From Sporisorium sorghi (lineage: Eukaryota; Basidiomycota; Ustilaginomycetes; Ustilaginales; Ustilaginaceae), in assembly GCA_023212695.1 (NCBI GenBank), contig JALCCG010000204.1, forward strand, positions 9,685 to 38,468: a DNA stretch of 28,784 bases, in the 5' to 3' direction. This document shows, one piece after another, positions 9,960 to 20,173 of this stretch. Every line of letters starts with the position of its first letter. The stretch's first letter is position 1. The notes under the pieces are model-generated. The model was not told where the DNA came from. It saw only the letters and a list, made by a program, of their open reading frames with translations, and made no database searches. Both the position numbers and the translations under genes were made by a program.

Positions 9960-10352
9960 GGCTTCCTCTCCATCATGCCCGACGCACGGTCATCTTACCC
10001 GGTGTGGCACTTCCTTCGCAGCTTGCGTCACTCTGAATTCGACCCGACTCCACTTGACCCTCCTCGAGTTTCATGCTTCTTTTCGACCCTTTCCGGACTG
10101 AGACTCCTGACGTGTGCTGCTGCCTCTGCACAGGCGAAGGGTGAAGCTTCTGTTGGTGACGACATTCGACGCTTGATAGCAACGGAAGGGCTTCCCGTCC
10201 TGCTCGGCTGACAATGCGAGGAAAAGCGCAACGGAGCTGTAGCCGCTGAAGCAGCGTTTGTTCTCCTTAGCTCGACCCGAGGGAGAGCTTCCCTGAGAGC
10301 TTCATCGCCTTGGCTCCCATCGGTGGCTCGGGAGGCAAACATGCGAAAACCC

Positions 10353-10360
10353 ATATAAGC
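10353..10360 (+). promoter_or_regulatory. TATA-like box upstream of the His-rich gene
   Basis: The motif ATATAAG lies within CCATATAAGC (10351-10360), about 165 bp before the start codon, followed by a CT-rich leader. A clear TATA element is uncommon in this window and suggests a strongly or inducibly expressed gene. This is a motif match only. Confidence 0.45.
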
Positions 10361-10521
10361 AAGCTGATCCTCGTCTCCATCATCCTTTGCAATCCCATCA
10401 ACAACTTTCTTCTTCCACATACCCATCTAGGACGAAGATAGCAACACACACCCGCTCTTGCGACTACGCTACTTAGCATTATCCCCCTCAGCTTTACCAC
10501 AACCTCAACCAACAGCCCATC

Positions 10522-11523
10522 ATGAACACTGTCAAGAAGGTTCTCTCTTCGCGCAAGTCGCAGTCTGACGACTCTTCGGACGACGGCCGTCTCTCGTCGT
10601 CGACCGCCCCCACCTCGAACCCCGGCTCGCCCGTCCAGCGCCAGAAGGAGTTCAGCTCGGTCGGTGCTGCCACCGCCGGCACTGGAGCTGCTGCCACCAC
10701 CACGACCACCACCAAGCCTTCGACCACGCAGAAGATCGAGAACAAGATCGAGCACGGTCTTGGCCGCTCCGGCGATGTTCACGCTACCGACGGCAGCATT
10801 CGCCACAAGCACGGTCACGATGTGAGCGGCTCGAAGCACCTGGACCTGAGCAGCGGCAAGGTGGACCAGGACGTCAAGCACCTTCCTGCTGTTACGCACC
10901 AGACGCACCAGCGCCACGAGGTGGAGGAGGTGCAGCACCAGAAGGAGCACGAGCGCCACGTGCACCACATCCAGCACCACGTTCAGCCTGTTCTGGACTC
11001 GGAGCACGCTGCTGAGAAGGTGCACTCCAAGATCCACCCTGTGACCAAGGTGCGCGAGACGCACGCCTCGACGGACAAGGACGCGCAGCTGCTCACCTCG
11101 GTCGCTGGCAAGCACCAGGACCAGTACACCGAGGCGCCCCTCCACCGCCAGGTGGTTGACAAGGGCGAGACGGTCAACGAGCACATCCACCACCACATCC
11201 ACAACGTCGTGCAGCCCATCATCCAGAAGGACTCGCACGAGTACCACCGCATCCAGACCACGATCCCCACGCACGTGGTGACGCACGAGGCTCCCATCGT
11301 GCACGAGTCGACCCACCACAAGCCCGTCAGCAAGGACGAGTTCCTCTCCGGCGGAGGCAGCCTGAACAACAAGCTGCGCTCGGTTCACGAGGCCAACCTG
11401 CTCAACACGGGCAAGTGCGACCGCCAGGTGGATGGTGTCGCCGAGAAGCTCGAGCGCGAGCTCGGCATCAAGAGCACCGTCTCGCCCTCGGCCGCCAAGA
11501 CCACGTCCACCTCTGCTATCTAA
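10522..11523 (+). CDS. His-rich conserved fungal protein ('allergen'-like in some annotations)
   Basis: A 333-aa intron-free protein with a good ATG (CATCATGAA). The first 90 residues are Ser/Thr/Ala-rich. The middle is packed with His and charged residues and holds two related units: RHVHHIQHHVQPV at about 144 and EHIHHHIHNVVQPI at about 220, spaced 76 residues apart. The C-terminal part includes a short SKDEFLSGGGSL segment and ends in a charged Lys/Glu helix and a Ser/Thr tail. There is no signal peptide, membrane segment or catalytic motif, so it is probably cytosolic. From memory, proteins of this style occur widely in fungi and are sometimes labelled 'allergen' without functional proof. 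The role is unknown; metal binding or stress protection are guesses from composition. A TATA-like box and CT-rich leader upstream, and regular use of C-ending codons, suggest high expression. Confidence 0.85.
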   Translation: MNTVKKVLSSRKSQSDDSSDDGRLSSSTAPTSNPGSPVQRQKEFSSVGAATAGTGAAATTTTTTKPSTTQKIENKIEHGLGRSGDVHATDGSIRHKHGHDVSGSKHLDLSSGKVDQDVKHLPAVTHQTHQRHEVEEVQHQKEHERHVHHIQHHVQPVLDSEHAAEKVHSKIHPVTKVRETHASTDKDAQLLTSVAGKHQDQYTEAPLHRQVVDKGETVNEHIHHHIHNVVQPIIQKDSHEYHRIQTTIPTHVVTHEAPIVHESTHHKPVSKDEFLSGGGSLNNKLRSVHEANLLNTGKCDRQVDGVAEKLERELGIKSTVSPSAAKTTSTSAI

Positions 11524-11873
11524 GCAGCGGTCGGTGGATGCATGTTCCCCGCCTCTGGCTGGAATGATTCGTAGTCCCGTTTCGTTTTCTCTCTCTCGCA
11601 CGCACACATACGTTGATACCATCACCACTTTGTGAAGATATCCAAGGCAAACCGTCTAATTTGTCTCCTTGTTGTTGTTTCGCAGTGTTTCCTCGTTGCC
11701 AATTTAATCGTTGTTTCTTCTCTTCGACTCCGATGTGCGATCTTGCTTGCGAGCGATGATACTGTTATCGTGATCATTCAGTCTTTGCTTGTGCTGGTGA
11801 GGTGGATGCGATTGGGTATATGATTGCTGTGCTGAGCCTGTTGATACACGGGCGTGTCCTCTGACAGTGGGGG

Positions 11874-12477
11874 CTAAGCAGCTGCTGCTTCCGATGGTTG
11901 CAGCTGTTGCACGTTGCCATCACCTTGTTCTATCGCTTCATCAGTCTGAGCGAGAAAGTCTTGCAAAAACGCATCCGGCGGCGGTACACCCTGTCGATCT
12001 CTGCAGTCCATCAAAAGATCCCCAGCGTCAGCTAGCGTCACTTGACACCCCTTACCCTTCTCTCTTCCATACTCACGTCAAAGCGCCCGGCAACACAAAC
12101 GTGAACTTCCCGCCACTCTTGAGCGGCGGCGGTGTATGCTCATACCCCAACTCCAGGTTGCACCTCGAGCAGTGAAAAGGGTATTGCTTCTCGAGCGTCC
12201 CGTCGGGCCGTTGGATGAACTTGGGCGCACCCTGCGATGCGCTGACCTTGAACACTCTCGCTTTGCGCACCTTTTGCGGCGCACCGGTGATCGAGTACGG
12301 CGGCGAGTCTAGGCAGCGCAGGATGCGGGCGTTGTCGAGAGGTCGCAGGGGGAGCTTGGAGAGGGCGCGGTCGGAGACGAGGACAAACTCGCCGCACAGG
12401 CAGTAGTAGACGTTGAGCGCGTCGGAGGCCGTGCGGCGTGTGGGAGCGGATGAGGAGGCGTGCTGTGTTCGTCTCAT
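11874..12477 (-). CDS. STEEP1 / UPF0428 (CXorf56) family protein, two exons
   Basis: Exon 1 is 12477-12077 and exon 2 is 12000-11874; the 76-bp intron (12076-12001) has a GTGAGT donor, a GCTGAC branch site and a CTGCAG acceptor. The spliced frame gives 175 aa and stops at TAG 11876-11874. Without splicing, the frame would stop at the intron's first bases (TGA 12075-12073). The N-terminal half has the family hallmark VYYCLCGEFVLV (Cys 26 and 28) and KLPLRP. The second half has FHCSRCNLELGY (Cys 103 and 106), and the four Cys probably bind zinc. The tail is acidic and Ala/Gln-rich. Human STEEP1 helps STING leave the ER; fungi lack STING, so the ancestral role is open. An upstream in-frame ATG at 12687 would add 70 residues, including a Phe run encoded by a poly-A tract, so I prefer the start at 12477 (MRRTQ). 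It is convergent with the His-rich gene and divergent from SMC4. Confidence 0.88.
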
Positions 12478-12970
12478 TAGGGGTGCGGTGGTGTTGGCAG
12501 TGATGGGGGAAGGTGGAAGTTGGTGGGTGAGGAAGAGGGAGAAGCTGTCGTGCGAGTCGCTGTCCAAGTGGAGGAGGGTGGCACGTGACTGGACAGCGCT
12601 GCGCGCATTTTTTGAACTTGACGAGAAAAAAAAAAAAAAAAAAAAAAAACACTTGCGGCTCAGCGACGCGTCGGGGCGCGGATTCATTCTTGTGAGGGAA
12701 AAAGAGAGAGAGAGAGCAACACATTTCAGCAGGGACGCGCGTTCAAATGAATTGACTCAGCCTTTTTCGCTTGAGCTGTCTGAACCCTGATCGATCGATT
12801 CCTGCTTTGCTTCTCTCCTCCATCTTCGGATCATTACGACTCACTGACTCCATCGACAAAGCACATCAAAGTGAAACTCTCAGCTGTGCAGATATCTCTT
12901 TCGGTCGCACGCTTACACGACAGTCTAGAGCCGACTGCAAGCTCTCACACACATCCACATCTACATCATC
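12478..12970. promoter_or_regulatory. Divergent STEEP1/SMC4 promoter region with poly-A24
   Basis: About 490 bp separate the two start codons, so both genes probably share this region. It contains a 24-nt A run (12626-12649), a (GA)n stretch near 12702-12715 and a CT-rich leader before SMC4. I could not identify specific operator sites. Confidence 0.5.
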
Positions 12971-13243
12971 ATGCCGCCTCGCAGAGCAGCCGCCTCCAAG
13001 GCACGCGACTCGAACGCATCCAACGCTTCCTCCAGGTCCTCGATGTCCGCATCTCCAACGGAAGCGGTGAAATCGACACGCTCGTCACGCTCGTCGGCAG
13101 CTACCAAGTCCAAAGCATCCACATCAAAGGCAGCAGCAGCGTCTTCGAGATCGCGCAGACGCATTCAAGATTCGGACGACGAAGAGGAAGAAGACGAGAG
13201 CGAGCAGGAAGAGGATGACGACGAGCAGGACGAAGATGAGGAA

Positions 13244-13279
<36 letters not shown>

Positions 13280-16200
13280 GAGCCCGACACTCCGGTCAAG
13301 CCTGCTTCCAGGTCAAGGGCAGCAAAGCCTGTCGCCAAGCCGGCTTGGCGCACATCCACCGCACGTTCGCAAACTTCCTCGCGAGCTGCAAAAGTCACGC
13401 CACCTCCCATCAAGACTTCCAGGTCGCGTGCTCGGAAGGTAGTAGAGAGCGAGGAAGAAGACGAGGAGGAGGGAGAAGACGAGGCAGATCAAGTCGAGAA
13501 ATCCCTCAGCCTTGCTCGCGACGATGAGGAGGATGACGACGACGAAAAAGAGGAAGACCATGTCATCCAATCGCCGACCGCTCGTCGAAGCTTCAAACCT
13601 GCCAAGGCGCCTTCCTCTTCCAAGCAAAAGGCCCTCCCAGTCAAGCAAGAGCACTTGGCAGAACAAGAGGATCTCGAATCCGACTCATCCGAGGTCTCGT
13701 TCAAGGAAGCCCGCTCCACCACTCCCGAGCCAAAGGACGCCATCGACACACCGCAGACGCCATCATCCAGCTTGCTCAAGCAGATCGCAACCCCAGCCAA
13801 GCCTGCTGCACCCGCCGGTCCTCTCAAACGTCTCGTCATCCACAAGATGGTGCTCAACGATTTCAAGTCGTACGCCGGTCGTCAGGAGATCGGACCCTTC
13901 CACAAGTCCTTCTCCTCGGTCGTCGGCCCCAACGGAAGCGGAAAGAGCAACGTCATCGACTCGCTCCTCTTTGTCTTCGGCTGGAGAGCCACAAAGATGC
14001 GTCAGGGCAAGCTCAGCGAGCTCATCCACAACTCGGCCGGCAAGGAGAACCTCCCACAGTGCAGTGTCGAGGTCTGGTTCCGCGAGATCATCGATCTGCC
14101 TGGAGACGGCTTCAAGGTCGTGCCCGGCAGCAAGCTCATCGTCTCGCGCACGGCGTATCGCAACAACACCTCTCAGTACTTTATCAATGCGCGCAAATCG
14201 ACGTTTACCGAGTGCACCACCCTCCTCAAGGCCAAGGGCATCGATCTCGACCACAAGCGCTTCCTCATCTTGCAGGGCGAAGTCGAGTCCATCGCTCAGA
14301 TGCCGCCGCGCGCCAAGAACGAGCACGAGGAGGGTCTGCTCGAGTATCTCGAGGACATCATCGGCACCAGCTGCTTCAAGACGCCCATCGAGGAGCAGGC
14401 CAAGCTCGTCGACGAGGCCAACGAGAAGCGCGCCGAGAAGCTGGGGCGTCTCAAGATTGTGCAGAAGGAGAAGGACGCTCTCGAGGCCAAGAAGCGCGAA
14501 GCCGAACACTTCCTGCGTGTCCAGAACGAGCTCACCCGAAGAAAGTCGGCGCTCTGGCAGATCTACGGCCTCGAGGCCAAGGACAACATCAAGGTGGCTA
14601 CCGACGCCATCGACAAGTACACAGCGCGTCTGGCCCAAGAAACCGAGAAGCATTCCGGCTCCAGGGCCGAGATCGAAGAGCTCGAAGCAGAGTACAAGGC
14701 GCTCGTCAAGGAATTCGACGGCATTGCTCGCAGCACCGAAAAGGTCGCCAAGGAGCTCGCACGCTTCGAGAAGGAGGATGTGCAGCTGCAGGAGAAGCGC
14801 AAGCACGTCGAGTCCAAGAAGAAGAAGCTCGCAAAGTCGATCGCCGACGACCGCCATGCTGCTTCTGAAGCTAAAGCAACCGCTTCCGACTCGGCGCACA
14901 AGATCGAAAAGGAGCAGGCCGAGCTGCGCAAGCTCGAAACCTCGCTCGAGCGCGAAGAGGCTCAGCTCGAAAAGATCCGCGACTCGCTCAAGGGCAAGAC
15001 CGAAAAGTTCAGTCGCGCCATCGAGCAGAAGCAGCGCGAGCTTCAGCCCTGGACCGCCAAGATCAGCGACAAGTCGGCCGCCAAGAACGTCGCCCAGGAA
15101 GAGCGCGATCTGCTCGCCAGCCGCGGCGCCCAGGTCGAAGCCGGCATCGCCGAGGCCAAGGAGGCGCTGCGCAACCTCGAGCTCGACAACGAGGCCAAGC
15201 ACGGAGAGGTCGAGAGCCTCAACCAGGAACGACGCGACCTCGAAAAGAAGATCGCATCCTGCCAGAAGCAGCTCGACGACATGAAGCAGCAGCAAGCCGT
15301 GCTTCGCAACAAGGTCGTCTCGGCACGATCCAAGGCGGACGAGGCGCGAGCCACCGTCAGTGCCAGTCGATCGCGCGGAGACGTGCTCTCCAGCCTCACG
15401 CGTCAGGCCGAGCTCGGCATGATCAAGGGCTTCCACGGCCGGCTCGGCAACCTCGGCGTCATCGACGACAAGTACGACGTCGCCATCAGCACCGCCTGTC
15501 CTGGTCTCAACAACATTGTCGTCGACTCGGTCGACTGCGGTCAGGCGTGCATCGAGCATCTGCGCAAGAACAACCTCGGTCGAGCCAACTTTGTGCTGCT
15601 CAACAGCCTCGGCATCAGTGCGGCTGCCCTTGCGCCCATCGAGACGCCCGAGAACGTCCCACGACTCTTTGATCTGGTCAAGCCGCGCGAGCCCCGCTTT
15701 GCCGCCGCTTTCTACCACCAGCTGCGCGACACGCTCGTCGCCAAGGACCTCGCGCACGCCAACCGCATCGCCTACGGTGCCAAGCGCTGGCGTGTGGTGA
15801 CGCTCGATGGCCAGCTCATCGACAAGAGCGGTACCATGTCCGGAGGTGGCAACAAGGTCTCGCGCGGAGCCATGAGCTCCAAGTTTGCCGCCGACGAGGT
15901 CTCGCCCGAGCAGCTGCAGCGCATGGAGCGCGATCGTGACTCGCTCGAAGACTCGTTGCGCGGCCACATCGCCTCGATCAAGACGGTCGAGTCGCTGCTC
16001 GAAGGTCATTGCGCTCGTGCACCGCAGATTGAGATGGCGCTCGACAAGATCCGAATGGGCCTTGAGAGCGGCGAGCAGCGCGTCACTGAAGCCAAGAGGC
16101 GTGTGGCTGAGCTCAAGGCCGAGAGCAAGCCGGATGCTGATGATGCCTCGCGTATTGCCGAGCTCGATGGTCAGATCGCCTCGCTCAAGAAGGAGATCTC

Positions 16201-17983
16201 CAAGCTCACTGAGAAGAGCAGCGCCATCGAGAGCGACATTCAGCAACTCCAAGAGCAGATCCTGGAAGCGGGCGGTGTTGAGCTGCGCACGCAGAACAGC
16301 AAGGTCGACAGTATCAAGGAGAAGATCGAGCTCTCGTCCGAGCTGACCACCAAAGCCGAAGTGGCCAAGTCGAAGGCGGAGAAGGACGTGCTGAAGCTGC
16401 AAAAGTCGCTCGAGAAGAACGAGGCGCAGCTCGAGGAGCTCGAAGCCGAGCTCGAGCAGCTGCGCGAGCAGATTGCCGAGAACTCGCGCGCTGCCGACGG
16501 CGTGCGTGCCAAGGTCGAGAATGCACAGCACCTCATGGACACCAAGGCGGAAGAACGCGACGAGATCAAGTCGCAACTCGACGAGCGCTCCGAGTCGGCC
16601 AATGCGTTCCGGGCGCTCGAGATGGAGATCAAGCAGAATCTCGAGGACAACGAGCGGTTCCGAAGCGAGCACGAGAAGCAACTCAAGCATCTGCGCGAGA
16701 AGCTCGCCGCCTTGTCGCTCCACGACATTGACGAGGACGACGACAGCGACGACGAGGAAGCTGGCGATGCCGAAGTCGACGATGGCGAGGGCGAGGATGG
16801 TCAAGGCCGCAAAGCCTCTGGAAAGCGTTCCAAGTCGTCCAAGAAGCGATCCTCCGAGAACGCTGGCGCCATGGATGAAGACGGCGACGACGATGACGAG
16901 CGCGTCACCGACGAGCTGTTCGAGTTTCCCGAGGACGAGCTGCGCGCCATGGACAAGAACGCGCTGAAAGCGGCCATCGCGGCGTACGAGGCCGATGTGG
17001 CCAACGGCTCGGCCAACATGTCGGTGCTGGCCGAGTACCGCAAGCGCGAAGGCGAGTTCCTGGCTCGAGCCAAGGACCTCGAGGCGACGACGCAAGAACG
17101 CGATGCAGCCAAACAGAGGTACGACGGCCTGCGCAAGCAGCGACTGGAGAACTTCATGGCAGGCTTCAGCGTCATCTCGTCCAAGCTCAAGGAGATGTAC
17201 CAGACCATCACGCTCGGAGGCAACGCCGAGCTCGAACTGGTCGACTCGCTGGATCCTTTCGCGGAAGGCATCCTGTTCTCGGTGATGCCGCCGAAAAAGT
17301 CATGGAAGAACATCTCGAACCTCTCGGGAGGCGAAAAGACGCTGTCGTCGCTGGCGCTCGTGTTCGCACTGCACGCGTACAAGCCGACACCCGTGTACGT
17401 GATGGACGAGATCGATGCCGCGCTCGATTTCCGCAACGTGTCGATCGTGGCCAACCTGATCAAGGAGCGCACCAAGGGTGGGCAGTTTATCATCATCTCG
17501 CTGCGCAACAACATGTTTGAGCTGTCGTCGCGCCTGATCGGCGTGTACAAGACGGCCAACTGCACAAAGTCGTTGACGATCGATAACACCGAGCTGCTTG
17601 CTCCCCCTCCGGCTGCGGCACCGACCAACACCGCTGGTGGAAACTACTCTCGAGCGAGCATGGCAACAATCCCAGGGTCTCCGGCAGCGACGCCCATGCA
17701 CCGCTCGCAGCAGGCGGGTCTGGTGGCTGCTACACCTCGACCCATCGCTGTTCCGCCCAAGACGCCCTCTGCTGCTGCTTTCGCCAACAAGGCAGGATCG
17801 TCGTTGAACCTGCAAGCGCTCATGACGCCCGCGATCGGCAAGACGCCGTCGTCGGTGCTGCAGCGGTCGAGGATGCACAACACGTTTGCCTCGTCCAACC
17901 TTCTGGCGGAGAAAGCCAAGGCGATCAAGGGTCCGGCGCTGGGAGTTGCGAAGAGGAGCGTTTCGCAGACGGTCGAGGAGTGA
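12971..17983 (+). CDS. SMC4: Condensin subunit Smc4
   Basis: A 1670-aa uninterrupted frame. Residues 1-285 form a Ser/Lys and Asp/Glu-rich low-complexity extension, including an 11-Asp run. The N-terminal head follows, with Walker A GPNGSGKS at 319-326. Next are a long coiled coil, the hinge at about 820-955 (GFHGRLGNLG ... DKSGTMSGGG), the return coiled coil, the ABC signature LSGGEK at 1451-1456, and Walker B VYVMDEID with catalytic D1479/E1480. The hinge and head sequences fit Smc4 rather than Smc1, 2 or 3. The known role is as ATPase partner of Smc2 in condensin, which compacts mitotic chromosomes in the nucleus. The protein is longer than the usual 1300-1400 aa because of the N-terminal extension, an acidic and basic insert at about 1250-1310 in the C-terminal arm, and a Pro/Ala/Ser tail of about 130 residues. 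The tail is convergent with the DUF1776-like gene, leaving 95 bp between stops. Confidence 0.97.
13244..13276 (+). repeat. (GAC)11 coding microsatellite in SMC4
   Basis: Eleven exact GAC codons encode an 11-residue Asp run inside the acidic N-terminal extension of Smc4. The run uses a single codon, which marks recent slippage rather than selected composition. Confidence 0.9.
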
Positions 17984-18078
17984 CTGTTCGAAGAATGTAT
18001 GCTAAGATTGGGGACTTTGATCGTGTATCAATACAGATGTGTTTCGACACAGACATGCTAGATGTGTGATGAGCTCAC

Positions 18079-19608
18079 TCAAACTTTAGGCCGCTTGATC
18101 TGACCGCCGAGCTGCTTCACCTTCGCTTCAACATCGGCCTCCGTCTGCCGCCACAACTCGGCCCAAGCGTCGTTATCGCTCTCAAAGCGCTCCGGCAAGC
18201 GGGGGCGAACGATGCGGCCTTCGCGGTACATCTCAGCGGGAATCAGCGGGTCGTGCCACCTCCTCACCTGCTTTCCCTCCTCCTTCCGCGTCAGCGACGC
18301 CACGATACGGTCGAACCGCATTGCCAGGGGCTCGATCTTCCTCGTTGTAGCCCACACGATCGCGTCCGCCGCCGTAGCGGGCGACTTGGCAAGCAGCCAT
18401 ACGAGCGGCCACACTGCCAGCACGACCAGCAGGCGCAGTGCGCCCCTTAGCATCGCCATCGCACCACTGGACGAGGAAGGGGGTAGGAAGGTGTCGATGA
18501 TGTCGGCGGAGCGTTCGAAGCCGGTGCACACGTTGACGATGGCGATGTTCGAGTGCCGGCGCATCATGGCTGCTGCTTGTTCCTGCACGGACTGTGGCGC
18601 TGTCGAGGCGGGTTTGGAGCTGGTGGTGGTGGGGTGGAGGTCGGTGCCGGGCAGCTTGGTGCGTGGTCGCGGGTCGGCTTCGGCTAGCAAGTCCACGCGG
18701 CGCTGCAGCTCGAGTGTTAGAGCGTGCCACCGCAGCGAGGCTGCGCCGACGAGTGCGGAGTAGCTCGATTCGGACAGCGCTTGCAGCTGTGTCGCTGTCG
18801 AGGATGGGGAGGAGTTCTTCTTATCGCTTCGACCGGTCGATTGTGGTGGTTGGGTGAGCACGTCGAAATGCGTTGCTCCAGCAGCGTAGAACGGCGAGAC
18901 GACGCTGACGATGCGCACCTCGCGCTCGGGGGGCTGGACGAGCAAGCTGCTCAACAGCGAGTTGACCAGGTGAAAGCGCGCCAGTACGTGCAGCTGATAC
19001 ACCGCCTCCTGCCTGCTCTTTCCCTGCGTCCTCAACTGTGCACTCGTCAACTCCCCGCGCGCAGGCGGCAGGAACAGCAGCGCGTCCAACCTCCTCACCC
19101 CTCCCGTCTGCCCCTTGTCGCCACTATTCCACAGCGCGGCAAACGCAGAGATGCTGGAGAGCGAGCCGAGGTCGCACTGCTCGGCGTACACGAGCTCGGA
19201 GCGCGTCGAGTCCCGAACGAGGTGCGTGAGCTGGATCACTTCGGGCGCCGAGATGTCCGGATGCAAAGCGATGATTTGGGCGCCGCGGTGGGCGAGGGCC
19301 GAGAGGGTCACGACGCCGAGCGGGGTGAAGGCTCCGGATGCGATGAGAATGGTGCGCCCGTGCAGGTCGTGGAACAGCGCATCAGCGAGAGCGGTGTTGG
19401 GTGAGGAAGGTGGGTCGAGAAGCTTGGCACCCCGCGACCAGGTTTTGAGGAACGAGATGGCGACGAGCGACGCGGCGATGGTGGCCCAGTACTCGGTGGG
19501 GATCGCGGAGGATATGGAGGAGGCGATGATGTGCACCGGCATACTGGGCGTGATGAGGATGGGTGAAGGAGGTAGGAGGAAGGGAGGGAAGGACGACGTG
19601 GTGTGCAT
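18079..19608 (-). CDS. DUF1776-like SDR-fold membrane protein
   Basis: From the first in-frame ATG (19608) the protein is 509 aa. A second ATG at 19542 would give 487 aa and lies right before the conserved-looking part, so it is an equal candidate. A hydrophobic segment near the N-terminus (YWATIAASLVAISFL) suggests a membrane anchor. A Rossmann-like unit follows (ILIASGAFTPLGVVTLSALA, about residues 85-105), then the strand-loop RLDALLFLPPARG. A long hydrophobic stretch, LRLLVVLAVWPLVWLLA, sits near 385-403, followed by an Arg/Lys-rich tail. It resembles the fungal DUF1776 family, SDR-related proteins of unknown function. The usual SDR glycine motif is altered (GAFTPLG), and the likely YxxxK position reads YSALV without Lys, so oxidoreductase activity is doubtful. 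I would place it in the ER or mitochondrial membrane only as a guess. Confidence 0.75.
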   Translation of the reverse strand: MHTTSSFPPFLLPPSPILITPSMPVHIIASSISSAIPTEYWATIAASLVAISFLKTWSRGAKLLDPPSSPNTALADALFHDLHGRTILIASGAFTPLGVVTLSALAHRGAQIIALHPDISAPEVIQLTHLVRDSTRSELVYAEQCDLGSLSSISAFAALWNSGDKGQTGGVRRLDALLFLPPARGELTSAQLRTQGKSRQEAVYQLHVLARFHLVNSLLSSLLVQPPEREVRIVSVVSPFYAAGATHFDVLTQPPQSTGRSDKKNSSPSSTATQLQALSESSYSALVGAASLRWHALTLELQRRVDLLAEADPRPRTKLPGTDLHPTTTSSKPASTAPQSVQEQAAAMMRRHSNIAIVNVCTGFERSADIIDTFLPPSSSSGAMAMLRGALRLLVVLAVWPLVWLLAKSPATAADAIVWATTRKIEPLAMRFDRIVASLTRKEEGKQVRRWHDPLIPAEMYREGRIVRPRLPERFESDNDAWAELWRQTEADVEAKVKQLGGQIKRPKV

Positions 19609-20173
19609 CACGTGGTCTGGAAGAGGGCGTGCGCGTCTGGTCAGAGCCTGCCGGCCGAATAAACCCAATTTATCTCATTACTTGGCGGTTTCCACATCAT
19701 CACTCTGCTCCACCATCATCGTCGCAGCCAAGCTACCCTCACACAACTTGGCTGCATCCTTTGTTTCTTCCCACCCCTTGTTTCCTGCCCTCCCTTGTTG
19801 TTTCCTGCTGCTCGTTTTGCGCTCGTCCAGCCCCCTTGCGGCGGGCTGGGAGCCTCCATCGAGCTTAGAAGACCTCGCGGGTCCATCTGACGCAATCCCA
19901 ATCCGTTTACCTAAATCTTTATTCTCGTGCGAGACGGACAGGGTTGACGGGACTGGAAATTTGGGGCTGTCCAACTTGGCGAGCACTTCCGCGTTCCGAG
20001 AGCGTCGAGTTGACGTGCATGGACCCCTTGTTGCTCACTACCATCCTCACAAGCACCATACCACCACAAACAGTAACACAGCATGCCCCGCTAACGAACC
20101 TATCCCAGACGCAGCCTGGCGTCCGCGCAGCCCCTCTCATACACACACTCCACCTCCTCTCCCGCCCACCAAA
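19609..20173. promoter_or_regulatory. Divergent DUF1776-like / SSN3 promoter region
   Basis: About 560 bp between the start codons. An E-box palindrome, CACGTG, lies at 19609-19614, directly before the longer DUF1776-like start. The stretch nearer SSN3 is C/A-rich, as expected for a leader. An open frame continues upstream of SSN3 through this region and the antisense of the DUF1776-like gene, but its content is not kinase-related. Confidence 0.45.

Noticed and set aside
13512..15284. 590-codon + strand frame overlapping SMC4
   Set aside because: Ser/Arg-rich frame-shifted reading of SMC4, without domain content.
13763..17095. 1110-codon open frame antisense to SMC4
   Set aside because: Same codon-bias effect; Leu/Val/Glu-rich nonsense, while the sense strand has all SMC motifs.
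19609..19668. 20-codon upstream extension of the DUF1776-like gene
   Set aside because: Its first codon is TTG, not ATG; the first ATG in frame is 19608.
19115..20173. N-terminal extension of the SSN3 frame by about 350 codons
   Set aside because: The extension is antisense to the DUF1776-like gene and then promoter DNA. The ATG at 20174 has a good context and directly precedes kinase-like sequence.
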